Source: Liolophura sinensis (lineage: Eukaryota > Mollusca > Polyplacophora > Chitonida > Chitonidae). Taken from it: a stretch of DNA of 64,000 nt. The notes under the pieces were generated by a model that was given only the letters and a program-made list of their open reading frames with translations, searched no databases and was not told the origin of the DNA. Within the stretch, counting starts at the first letter, position 1, and every line of letters starts with the position of its first letter. The position numbers and the translations under genes are program-made. Of the stretch, positions 22,561-35,600 are shown in pieces. Location of the stretch: contig NC_088295.1 in the NCBI RefSeq assembly GCF_032854445.1, positions 68,555,249 through 68,619,248 of the forward strand, in the 5' to 3' direction.

Positions 22561-24357
22561 GTAAGTATGAGCTTAATTAGGTGGCTTTCGTGTATCTTGC
22601 AATGAACAAATGAACGGTGGCATTATTATTTCATTGCAAGAGAAATGACACTTTTATAAATCAAATAATTTATTCGTTTGCACACTAAAACATGACTGTT
22701 GATAGCACCGGCTCTGCATGGCGGGGGTGCACGTGCAGTGTGTAGTTGATGTGGTCTATTTTGTACCAGACAGATATTACGGACAAAAGTTTTCATTATT
22801 TTCATGACTGATTAATTTCAGTGTTTAACTTGCGCTTTTTGGCTATTTTAATTTATGTGAAATAAGTGAAAGTTGTTTTGAAGACTTTATGAAACGGATT
22901 TTATAACTTCATGACCATATTATTCAAATGAATTGTGAACTGGTTTGCAGCAATTTGTTTACACAATCAGTGGTTAAAATTTTATCCAAGTGCACCTTCA
23001 CAAATCACTGAACTAAGGCAAGTTTGTAAAGAATTGCAGTCTTTCTCTGCATGGTTGCTTCAGCTACAGCTTCACTTTATTTAATTGGAAGATTTATCAG
23101 GTATAGGGGAGGGCATAGTATAATTCTAGGGCTAGCCTTATAATAGTATACTTATGCTTTGAATGTATTCTCCTTCAAGCTCACATATTGTTCAGTTGGC
23201 CTACCTTGTTAGAAAGAAACCTGAAGATAAAAATCAAAACTCTGGCTTGACATTTTCCTCCACTACCATGTTTGGCTTCCCTTTGATGTGATCTTTGATA
23301 AACGACACAACTTACTGTAGTGGTTTTCAATATTCATAGTGATTTTTGATAGAGTCCTGATCACAGCAGAACATTGGACAGACCTTCATAGTAGCAGTAG
23401 TAGACTTTCGGTGTGGAAGGGTGGGTGGGTGATGTGTGGTGTAACCTGCAACAAGATGGCTACCACAATGCTGTTCATCATGCACGTTTTCAGTACAGTG
23501 AAAAATGCTTTTTTCTTTCGTTGTAATAATGGGCTTAAAACTGGGAATAGTTACATACTGTTGTTGAATCCTGGCATCAGACAGGGTCACTAATCCTGGG
23601 GCTTTAGTCACAGTAAACTGTAAAAGGTACTTGGGTGGCCATCTGCACAGGCCAATATTTGTAGTAGACCACTTCTCTTCCACCAGTGTGGTGTGCATAT
23701 TTGTATGTTGCCTGTGAACAAGTTTGTTACTAACTTGCCAACGGTCTTGCCTCTTTCTTCCACCCATAAGACTTGCTGTTATCGTATAAGTGAACAATTC
23801 TCAAGTATTGGGTTAAACAACTATCAATTAAATGAATGTGCTTTTGTATTAGTTCTCCAGTTTTTATTGGCCCTCCATAGCCATTGGCCCTCCATTGGCC
23901 CTAATGGCTATGGCAATCTGACTGTCATTGATGTTGGGCAAATATAAATTTGTGACACCCTGTGAAATCACATTGTTATTTTGTCACAAACAGTTAAGCG
24001 CCTTTGTTGGTTGTAAACCTGTTGCTGCAGAAATTTCTTAAACAGCTGCATGAATCACACATGGAGTTTGAAAGGATCAGCTAGTTTCACATGGTAGAGT
24101 GAGGATCTTGATTTGTGGGATCTCCTCATCATAGTGTACAGCTTCTCATTGTACAAAGAAGCAGGTCTGCAATAAAAGCAGGTTTAGATTAGACTGTCAG
24201 AAAATGCCAGACTTGGGTGCATTACAGTCTTTATTGTGTGTAATCTGTGATGATCTGATAAAAATCATTATAGTTGGGTTTTTGGAGGCTACAAGGTGCC
24301 ATTATTATTATATAATTAGTATATTTTTTACATTTAACAATTTTCTGCCTGTTTCAG
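22561..24357 (+). other. Acetyl-CoA carboxylase intron 1
   Basis: 1.8 kb between the non-coding exon and the start-codon exon. A faint SINE 3'-end remnant lies at about 23785-23832 (gtataagtgaa, ctatcaattaaat). No other feature is recognised; a long antisense open frame at 23327-23797 has no protein-like features. Confidence 0.55.
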
Positions 24358-24655
24358 AGTTTTGTCGCTTCTTTCATCTGACTGAAGTCTGTGTCTGGTT
24401 CGTGGACGTAAGGATAATGAGTGATGGAGATCAGGTTATATTTATATTAGACCCTGAAGGTCAAGAGGAAGAGTCCTCGACGGATGAGATGGAGGACCTG
24501 AAGGTGGGTGATGAGTCCTTGGAGAAGCGGAGCAGCGAGCACATGGAAGATGTCGTCGGTGAGATGATGGATCAGAACGGTCCGAGTGCAGCCAGTAGTG
24601 CCCAGGGCGTCAACAAACCGCCTGCAGCTAATACAGCTATTAAAGGCAGTATAAG
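24358..24655 (+). CDS. ACACA: ACC exon 2: 5' UTR, start codon, acidic N-terminus
   Basis: Acceptor ctgcctgtttcag, 59 nt of 5' UTR, ATG at 24417, donor ATAAG|GTAAGA (phase 2). Residues 1-79 are rich in Glu, Asp and Ser ([18 protein letters not shown]). The N-terminus of animal ACC varies, and this part has no fixed family match. Confidence 0.85.
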
Positions 24656-26402
24656 GTAAGAGGCCATTCTCTGTGTCCAACTCTGTGGTATGACATTCCA
24701 GTTTGAAGAGATATAAGAATTACTAATATGTGAAAGATATTAAGGACATACTAGACTTCATACATACCTTTTGAAGCACATGAAACTTAGGCCTCTCTTC
24801 AGGTACAACAAAACTTAGTATTTCCACTGACAATCTTTGAATTAAAATGTGTTGTGGGAAGGCAAAATGATATATTTATCAACATGTTGACATGTTTGAG
24901 CAATCACCATTATCCTTTGTATTACATCACAGCATTTTGATGTCCGATGTCTGTGTTGTATTTTGATGTCCGCATTCCATGCAATGGTACATGTAGCTTG
25001 CTTCACCCCTTGCTTTTCAGCTGAAAATGTGGACAGAATAAGCTTAATCTGCTAAAAAGCTTTCATGTAGCATGTAGTTTAGTGAATTCATGTTTAGTTT
25101 TAAACACTACAGTGTATTAGGCCTACCTGTAGCTCTTGTAAAATCCAAAACCGCATTATTTTGAAAACTAGAATGTGGTGTGTGAGGCTATTGATATGAT
25201 AACGCATGGTCAGTTGACAGCTTAAGCCTGGCGCACACGAGAGAAACTTGCTGAGCCATCGTCCACGATGTGCGGCGAAGTTTTAGTGAGGTTTTCTGCA
25301 CGAGAGGCAGTGAGGAAAGTATCTATCATGTTGGATATTTTGTGTCACTAGAGGTCAAATTCTCACTGTGTGCGACCACTCTGCGCTGACAGCTGAGCTG
25401 GAAAACTCAACCAGCAAATAAAAATAGCTTATTGTAACACGTGGCTGTTAGCACCATGGCCACCATCAAAGACCTCGTGAATGAAGCTCTTTTGGATGAT
25501 AACTTCGTTGAGCTGTGGCAGGACTATCATAGTTTGCATGCTGTGAACACGGCAGAATTTAAAAACAGAGATCTAGTCCAGTTTTTTTGAAAAGATGCAT
25601 TTCAACGGTGTCGACGGCGAGGTAATAACAGCAGAAGTAAAAGCAACTCTTCTTCCTGCGTTTCGTCCACCATTTTGAGCACTCACATGGGATAGTTGAG
25701 GGTCACATGGTATATTAGAGTGAAAAATATGCTGAGACTAATGCGCCCGTGTGTGGTGAAGCAAGTGTAGAGTAAGTTGCTGGGCTGACCACTTCTCATG
25801 ATCTATAGTTCAGCAAGTTCCCCTCGTGTGGGCCAGGCTTTATATACTGACCTGCAGTGCATAACACTCAGATTATATGGAAGTTGTCATTGACTGTGCG
25901 ACTGTAAGCTCTATTAAATTCTCTAAAACGATAATTTAAATGACAGCTATGTTCAGAAATCATTGGAGTCACTTATGATGCCTTGCCAAGTTTTATGTAA
26001 ATGACACATATTTTTACTTATATAACTTCATATTTTATGGTTTCCTGGTACCAGTATAAAATATATAATGAAATAAATGATACATACATCACAATAAATT
26101 AACATTAAAATAAAATTTAAAAAATGAAAAAGCCAAATAAGTTTATTTTGAGAAAATAATTTCTCACTTTATGTGTAATTAAAATTAAATCTAGCCCTAT
26201 AGCCACGTGGCAAATATCACCGTAAAGAATAGAGAAGATAGGCTACATCACTGCATTATACATACCCCAGATAATAGGATTTCAGGCTGTTCAGTTACTG
26301 TAACCTACCCTGTAACCTAATGAGTTACAGATGAACATAATCCTGTAACCTTGAAAATAGGTTATAGGTGATGCAGATGCCATATTTCATGAAGAGGGTG
26401 CG

Positions 26403-26455
<53 letters not shown>

Positions 26456-26460
26456 CATAT

Positions 26461-26501
<41 letters not shown>

Positions 26502-26520
26502 TATGTATACACACATATGT

Positions 26521-26590
<70 letters not shown>

Positions 26591-26614
26591 GTATATATAT
26601 ATATATATATACAC

Positions 26615-26671
<57 letters not shown>

Positions 26672-29600
26672 TAACAGTACTGTAGCTATGTCCAGTGTTA
26701 CATGACAATAAATCCTTGTTAAAGTGTAGGTGTACACAACATAAAGTAGTCACTAATTCACGTAAAGGTGCACTTACTAAATATTAATCTGCCATTTTCC
26801 TCTGAAAACAGCAATGCTTTGTATTAACACTTTGTGAAGTAAGTTTGAACTTCATATAGTAGTTTGGTATTATAGAATGCAAATGGCGGGACTTCTGACA
26901 GTACAAGTTACACGTGTTGAGCTGTCAGATTATGTTTTAACATAAATGTACATGTATATGAGGTTAGCCATTGATAATTTTAATTCAGGCTTCAATACAT
27001 TATCTTGAGTTGTAAATGTAGTAATCATATCTGATAACCATATCTTAAAATAATATAATTTTTAAGCTATCATCTTCAGTGGTGTCAGCTTGATGCAGAT
27101 CACATGGGTGGAGACATGTAGGCCAAGAGAGATGGGTTTATTCCTTTTTGACTGTAGGTGATAAGAGATAGCATGTGTAGGCTGGCCTGTGTCTGTACTT
27201 CTGACCTTGATATTGCATAAGCTTTGCTGAGTGTGAAATGGAGGTCAGTTTGAGTTTGGCAAGGCCATAAAGTGATAGGCTGATTGACATGTGTACCATA
27301 GCAGGCTGACCTCACCAAGGTCACCTCAGTTCAAAGCAGACTGTACTTGTACACCCCCTCCCCACCACCCTCCTTTCTCCCTCCCTCCACCACCACCAAA
27401 TTTCATAAGCCTGTTTCATTGTCGTCATAAGTTCAGTTTGAAGGGATTTATTCTTGATGTCGTTAAGCTTTTTTTACTTGTTTATAATAATTGAAATATG
27501 TGCATTCCGGTAGACTGTATTAAATGTATATTATACTAAAATACTAAACATTAAAAAATAAAAATAATAATACACTTTAATAAAGTATATTTTATGTATA
27601 CATTTTAATTACAGTGTGCATTACCACCGGGATTTAAGACACTTTGTTTGATTAAATGTATTGATATATTAAATTGTTGATCCTGTAAGTTACCTGATGT
27701 ATATTAACTTCAAATCTTCGACAGTATATACACATCCTGTGTTTCTTTTATCAGTTTGAAAACCATCTTTATATATTGATTATTTTAATGAATTTTATTG
27801 TCTTGATTTGGAGAGCTAGTATATTTATTTATATTTTTTCTTTTGTACAGTCCTCATTTTGTTGGCAGCATTGTGTGTCCCTTATTTGTCTTTATGATTT
27901 TGGTGCGGTTGTGTTCTATGTTGACAACTAAAGGTTAAATATGCACACAGAGACTGTCTGTTAGCTGGATATGCACTCTAGTAATGTTAGTGACATAGTG
28001 ACCAAATGGTTTTATTGTCAGGCAGACACTGACCTAGCTGGATAAGCACAGCATTATGGTAATGTTGGTGACACAACGACCAAATGACTTCATTGTCAAG
28101 CAGACACTGACTTAGCTGGATAAGCACAGCATTATGGTAATGTTAGTGACATAATGACCAAATGACTTCATTGTCAAGAAGTCATTGACCTTAGATAATG
28201 GCATAACTGACTGACAAGCTGTTGATGACTTCCCTGTCGAGCAATTGCTGACCTTGTAGTTATAAAACATTGGACTAGGAAACAAAATATTTGCTAAGCT
28301 ACAGTGGTATTTGTGGGCCTATGTTATCGTATGACTGATATATAGATATGTGTATAGTACTGATTTATATAGTGTCGGGTACAGTACATGCAAATGTAGC
28401 TAGCTGTACAGGTGTGCGGCATTTAGAATTTGCAGTGGATCAGGTGCGTACTGGTACATGGCACTGTGGTACTTCTACACAAGTGAGCAGAATAAGTTGT
28501 AAATGCATTAGAATCCCTGCACAGGCTTGTTAAGGTTTATCAGATAATGTACATGTATGCACATCATTCAGGATTGTGGAGGTATAGGAGCTCTGGGCTA
28601 TCTCTGTTTTAATCATTGTCAAACTCTCAGGAGCTGTGAAATAATCAGGAAACCTGTGTTTGCCTTTGTTCCTTTGAGGTATCGAAGAGGTCGATTGCTG
28701 TAAGTACTCTTGTTGCCAGTTGTATTTGAGTGTGAAATGTGGAGAAAAAAAAGAATTCTCACTGATATTTCCGTTTGAGAAAAAAATTTAAAAAAATTGT
28801 AGGATAGCTCATTCTTGTCCTTTCCTGTGACATTCCTGTTAGTGGTTGAGACACAGTTTGCATGTTGTAATTTTATAGTTGATCCTCAGGCTGTGCTTGA
28901 AAGATGTGAACATAACAATTAAACCTGTTGTAAGAGTAAGACATTAAATCTGTTCTAAGATAAAGCTCTTTAATAGCAAAGCGATATTTATTCTTCATAA
29001 ACTGTTGAGTTTTTGTTTAATTTGAAGGAATTATATTAATTTTTGTCAGGCTGTAATTTCAGTTTTTTTTTTTAAATATGCCCTTTACATGTAACAGAAA
29101 CCTGAGTGTGGAAGCTTATGAAAAAATGATTACAGACAATAAGCATTGATGCTGTCAGCCGATTGTTAAAGGCACAAACTGTGGTTGATTCATGCAGATG
29201 TACACAGCTGTACCAGCTACATGTTGGTTATTGTGAAACGCCTGTTGGGTGTCTTTTCCCATGTACACGAGCATGCCAGCCAGATTGTTGTGAAATGTTT
29301 GATTTATGTTCTACTCTCCGTCAGTTGCATGATAACAGTAGGCACATTATGTAAGTTTGCAAAAACGCCAGTAAGACTAAGGATGAAGAAAAAACTGAAG
29401 AAATCCCCTGCTGGGGGAGACCTCAAAGATTTTGTGGTGATATAATGGTAGTGCGCATGTAGTTGTGACGTAGTTGTTGCCTCTACATCCAGGTATGTTT
29501 GTAGTGTTTATTCAGAATGCAAAGGTTATCTCTCCCTGACTTTTTTTTTTTTTTTGGTTTTACCTTTGTCTGCATTGCTTGGATACTGTTCTTATGAACA

Positions 29601-32600
29601 TGGAGGTATTAACTGAAGGATAAAAAATGCTGGCAACGTGCAGATGGTCGTGGGTTCCCCTGGGCTCTGCTAGGTTTCCACCCACCATAATGTTGGCTGC
29701 TGTCTTATAAGTGAAATATTCTTGAGTACAGCAATCAGATAAATAAATAAATTGATTTGCTTGAAATTTATATAATTATTTCAAGGTTAGATGTTAACAA
29801 AAATCATTTATTTGTTATGAATGCAAAATTTACATGTTTATGTTATACAAAATGATTTGTTCTCAGAAAACAGATGCAGCCTTTTGTTAGTTTTTCTGTC
29901 TTGGCATGGGCGCATGGTGTTTGTGTGCAAATATACATATATGCTGCACTATATAGAAGATGTCAGATAATAATAATATTGATTGTAATTGCACATACAC
30001 ACATATATATCATAATATTTATATAAATTAACAGGCTTCATTAACAAATATTGCAAGCATGGTGGCCAGTATTGAACTGATAGTTATACATGCAGTAGTA
30101 TGTTGTTCAAATTATACTTGTAAATTTATAGCAAGGTTTGGCTTAAATAAGAATTCATATACTGTTAAGTAATTAGATCAGACTTGTTTAGAATATTAAA
30201 CTGAACAAAACGACAGTTTCACTTTTATATGTAGACAGGGTAGGAAATGCTTGGAATTCATTTGTATACTGGTACATACAGGTAGGTTTTATTCCTTATC
30301 AAAAAGACTGATAAAAGTAATGGTGATATTTTCTATTTTGAAAAAAGACTAATGTTCATTTTGGTCAACTTGGATGCATATCAGCACTGACTGCAAGCCC
30401 TTCCTGGCTCATGCAGCTAAATGGTGAGGGACTTCGGTTTTATCACACCTGTGCTCGTTTTCCCCCACGCATAGCCTGACAGCCTTCAAATAAGTGACAT
30501 ATGCTTGCATACGACTCAAAACACCAGTTAAAGGAAGCAAGAAATGTAAAACTGAGAATTAATTAGGCAGCATACTCGTTGAGAAAAGTTGTTCACTGTG
30601 TGCTCAAAAGAGGCTGACCGCTGTAATACATGTAGGGCATGACCCTTGTCCATGTTGGTTATATGTGCATATAATAATCTGGGCTAAGCCATAACCTGAA
30701 TTGCTGGATAATGACTTAATCTCGTGTTTACCTGCGTGTGGACAGCTACATGTACATGTACCTTGAGGCCAGCATGTCTTGTAGTGTTGGCAGTGTTATT
30801 GTAGCGTATGATTTCTAAGGGATAGGTGCATGGTCATTGAGGAAGAAACATATAAAGGTATGCTAGCACGAAGGCAGTGGTAACATATTGTGATGAGATG
30901 GCCGTATTTAAAAGTACTCTAAATCTCCAACCTTTTCAACCACTAAAGCACTTTTTTCAGTTGGAGTTATGCAAAAAATTTGTTTTAAAATGACTAAAAA
31001 GGATCTGTTTGAGCCATTAAACATGCAAGCTTCATACATCTGCGTAAATTATTTCTCTACACCCCATAATTCTCTTCAGAATATTGGTTGGAGATGTGGT
31101 TGAAAAGGTTGAACTAGTATACTCTATACATACTCTCCAGCATTACTAATTCACAAAATCAGGGTTTCAATGAAATTAAGCTTTTCCCCTTGTCAGGTTA
31201 CATGTTCCTTCACTGTGGTGTTATAAAAATATAAATTACATGTAGCTTTGATAGCTGTCTTCCTATGTACATAATATATACAGGTATATGTAAAATATGT
31301 CATGATTTACAACTTTTGCTATAAACATGCACAAGTGACAGTGGATTTTCACTCATTTGTAACGAAACTGATTTATTAGGGTGTATTACATTTGTCAGAT
31401 TAATTACTTACTTACTGGTTTTGTTAGATGTACACCTGAATTTCAGTTTTTGGATGTGATATTGCTTAGAGTAAACCATAATGTGTGTCGTCGCAAAATT
31501 TGGATTTAACATTTGCTTCATGAACAGGTTGATTACAGAATTGGGTAAGTTTGATATTGGTACATAAAGCTGTTATTCTCAATTGAAAAAAAAAAGTTTC
31601 ATGTAATTAACTAATTCAAGACGTTGTTGAAATATAAATGCTTGCCTTGAATATTTGAAGAAAAGTGTTTCCACAGGTAAAACTAAAATCCAGAGGTAAG
31701 TGTTTTCTACTTATTTAGCCTGCGCTTGCCCTAACCACTTTGGTGTTGTTGTAGTTGTCACTTTGGTATACTCTTTCATCCGTAACAGTTCAAACTCACG
31801 TCCCTATACTCACAGACACAGTATGTCTGGTGTGTCCATGGACTACCGACCCTCGCGCAAGCCCTCCTACCCTAAGGACTCAAGTGTGGCAACTCCAGAA
31901 GAATTTGTGAAACGTTTTGGTGGCAACAGAGTCATCAGAAAGGTAAATAACCTAGGTATATGCCATTGGAATATGGGCCACTGTAGTGTGTGTCATCACA
32001 TTTTGCGTAGACACTCACTTATGATGTTAGATGACAGAGGCCAATGACTTATATGTTTCTTTTTTCAATGTGTTTCAAAAAAGATATTGGTCAGACAATT
32101 GTTTGATTGATGAAATGTGTTGTGAACAGGTCAGAACTACTTTAATCAGCGTGAAGTGCATATACCTGAAGAAATGTCCAGTAGGCCTATGGATCTACAT
32201 GTCAATATACATCAGTCAGAATGTTCAATGTTACTTCTAAAATGTTACCTGTAGTTTTGACTGAACAATTAAAATATATTGGAAATTATTTTGTATAAGA
32301 TTGTAATATAATAACATTTTAATTACATTTCAGATGCTTTGGATGTTTGCAACTAATGAGATACATTTACTGACTTCTGCAGGTTTTGATAGCTAACAAT
32401 GGAATCGCCGCTGTCAAGTGTATGCGCTCCATCAGACGGTGGTCTTACGAAATGTTCCGAAATGACAAGGCCATCAAGTTTGTTGTCATGGTTACGCCAG
32501 AGGACCTCAAAGCGAACGCTGGTAATTAATTATTGCCGTTATTCACAAGTACACTTTTATAGTAGGCCTCTGCTTTATTTGCCATGGGGAAAATGCCATA

Positions 32601-35600
32601 GGTAGATTTCCTGGAATTCCTGGGCTACCAATACTAATTTAGCATTTATGTGAATAGGGGCGCCAGCTTTTATAGGATCTGGCATGGTTTTCCCCAAACT
32701 CATGGAACCACATTCATAAAAGAAAGCTTTGTTCTCAAAAATGGGAAAGCTAATGTAATAAATGCAATACCTGTATCTTGTCTGAAAATAAAATAATATA
32801 GAGGACACTGCAGTTTTAATATCTTCATGCCCTCTTCAATGAAGTTATTATGTCCCCTCTGTGAAGTTGGGGGTTGAGGACATGGAGTGGTATACTGGAA
32901 TCAGAAAAATTTACAAACATATTTACTGTCTGCAAGACATCAGAATTTAATAGTATGGTTCGAATTGAAAGGAAGTAACTGTTTAGCAACTGTTTTGTCC
33001 TGTGATTTCAGAGTACATTAGAATGGCTGACCACTGCACCTCTGTAACAGGAGGCGCCAACAACAACAACTATGCCAATGTGGAGTTGATTCTTGATATC
33101 GCCAAAAGAGAACAAGTACAGGTAATTCCTCATTTAGGAAAGTACTATGCTTTCTCTGTCTTAAATGATAGTCTCTAACAAAAAGAGAACAAGTACAGGT
33201 AATTCCTCTTTTAGGAAAGTACTATGCTTTCTCTGTCTTAAATGATAGTCTCTAACAAAAAGAGAACAAGTACAGGTAATTCCTCTTTTAGGAAAGCACT
33301 ATGCTTTCTCTGTCTTAAACGATAGTCTCTAACAAAAAGAGAACGAGTACAGGTAATTCCTCTTTTAGGAAAGCACTATGCTTTCTCTGTCTTAAATGAT
33401 AGTCTCTAACAAAAAGAGAACAAGTACAGGTAATTCCTCTTTTAGGAAAGTACTATGCTTTCTCTGTCTTAAATGATAGTCTCTAACAAAAAGAGAACGA
33501 GTACAGGTAATTCCTCTTTTAGGAAAGTACTATGCTTTCTCTGTCTTAAATGATAGTCTCTAACAATATTCATGTACCTGAGTTACTTTCTACACTGCTC
33601 AAATGATAGGTGGAGTAAACAATTGACACAAATTGTCCTATTTTATGTAGTGAATTTGGACTAAATATATCTAGGCTGAAAACTTAATAAATGTCCTTAA
33701 TGCAACACCTTCATGAATTTATAACTGGTTGTTTTACATATGCTGGCCCAGTTAAATTGTCTGATATCTGCGTGCAAGTTCCTTGGATCTTTGAACACAT
33801 GCTAAATGAACAGGCATAACGGTAGAACATGGGAAAAGTACTGATTTGCACTGGTGTCTTGTGCAAGGTCGGGCTGGCACAGTGAAAACATCTTTATATA
33901 GATCAGTGCCACACAACACTGTGCAGTGTTTCACCATGGATTCCGACGTGGACCAGATATTCCTCACACAGCAACGCTGATTTTGGTTTCTCTGTACACC
34001 AAGTTCTCCGTCTCACTGTACTTATCAGACTAAAAATGTACATTATCTGTAGTTTCCATAAAAAAAACTACAGTTTGACAATAGGGTGATGTCACAACTG
34101 TTGTTTTGTGATAAGTGGCAAATAGGCTGGTTACAAACCATATCCTTGGTTTAATTTGCAGGCTGTGTGGGCAGGCTGGGGCCATGCATCAGAAAACCCC
34201 AAACTTCCAGAACTGCTTCATAAAAATGGGATAACATTTATAGGTGAGTATTGAAATGTGTAAGGCCAATCGAGATTGGGCGTACTGTAACTCTTCAACC
34301 TATTCGCATGTTTGCAAGGTACTTACTCAGACATATTTGGAAGGCATTATTCTGTGTAGACTGATAAAGTTGTACTTTTTGTGAAGCCCTGAAATTAGCC
34401 AGTCCAACCAATGTAGTTTTGTCTCCCAAAACTATAAATGTACAGAAATTGTACTTAAAGTGAAATGTGAAAAGTTTGAGGAATTAAGGTAGTACATCTG
34501 TTCTGTCTGTAAAGTAAAACCTATGCATACAGACAGCTGAGTACCCTGGAAAACTGAACATTAGGGGGTTACATATCCAAGCATATTTGGCTTGGCTTCT
34601 TTCCGATCAACCCATTTGGCTTGGCTTTATTTCGGACCACCCACTTTCCTCTGCCATAGACCTGACCACTGTCACTTCAAGTGAAAACCTTCATGAGTAT
34701 GACATTAGTACACACGTACAGTGTTCAAACCAAACAGGGGATGGGAAAGGCTGCATCTCCCACTCACTTGGTTTGTTTCTCTGTACAAGTGTGGGGGATT
34801 CCAGCCAGCAGGAGGTCTAGGGAGGAGTCAGTAATGGGCCATCTCCCACTACCTTACTTCTCTTGCTGATTGGGACAGTTGCGGGGACAGCACTATTGGT
34901 TGTGTAGTTGCTTTTTGTATGTATGAATGTATATAGCTTTTCTTTTCAAACTACATGGTGCTTTATCATTTTATATATATATATATATATGTATATATAT
35001 TGATGTATTTTTTGATTTGACTAAGTTCCTATATATTTGTTTTCTCTGTGAAAGCAGTACATGGTTGTGTTTTATTTGTCATCAGGACCCCCGGAAGATG
35101 CTATGTGGGCGTTAGGAGACAAGATCGCCTCATCTGTCGTGGCTCAGAGTGCTGGAGTACCCACCTTGCCCTGGAGTGGGTCAGGTGTGTAAACTTCGAA
35201 ATCTTTGTCCGACATATCCCTTAAACTTCTTGGAAATGAACTGTAAACTGATTCTCTAAAGTCTGTTTTTCTTTTTACATTGAGTTCAGAGAATTAAAGA
35301 TTTGATGTGCAAATTTAGGACTGTCCTCATAAACCGTTTATTTTTTTTTTTTTCTCAGAAAAACTGAACTCAATCTACACCCTATGTTTGCCCACTTGGT
35401 TTAAGCGATTTAATTGAATCAAGTGAATCCCCATGTCGGTCAGCCACTGCATAGTGATGCATGTAAACGTTGTGTAAACCAGCGATCGGTAAAGAGGCTT
35501 TCAATGCAAGTATACACAAGAAACAAATCCACAGAAACAGAACGACAGTAGTGGTTCCACTTGTTAACCTTTCCAAAAAAAAGCTCAAGTTTAGCACTTA

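Larger units (their letters stand above)
24656..31815 (+). other. ACC intron 2 (7.2 kb)
   Basis: Contains a Harbinger-like element, a TA/CA microsatellite, a 78-bp triple repeat, a candidate microexon and a SINE fragment, each listed separately. The remainder is AT-rich and shows nothing else supportable. Confidence 0.7.

Noticed and set aside
23327-23797. 156-codon antisense open frame in ACC intron 1
   Set aside because: No domain, no splice context, no protein-like composition; chance frame.
24204-24416. Upstream in-frame extension of the ACC start exon
   Set aside because: A strong acceptor (ctgcctgtttcag) ends at 24357, so sequence before it is intron. The first ATG after it, at 24417, is the better start.
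25225-25839. Host gene exon with MADF domain
   Set aside because: Inverted ends and TTA duplications bound it exactly, so it is transposon-borne.
26325-26753. Long open frames of Tyr-Ile repeats on both strands
   Set aside because: Pure translation of the TA/CA microsatellite.
29163-29445. Overlapping open frames in ACC intron 2
   Set aside because: No family resemblance, and no acceptor and donor pair that would join exons 2 and 3 in frame.
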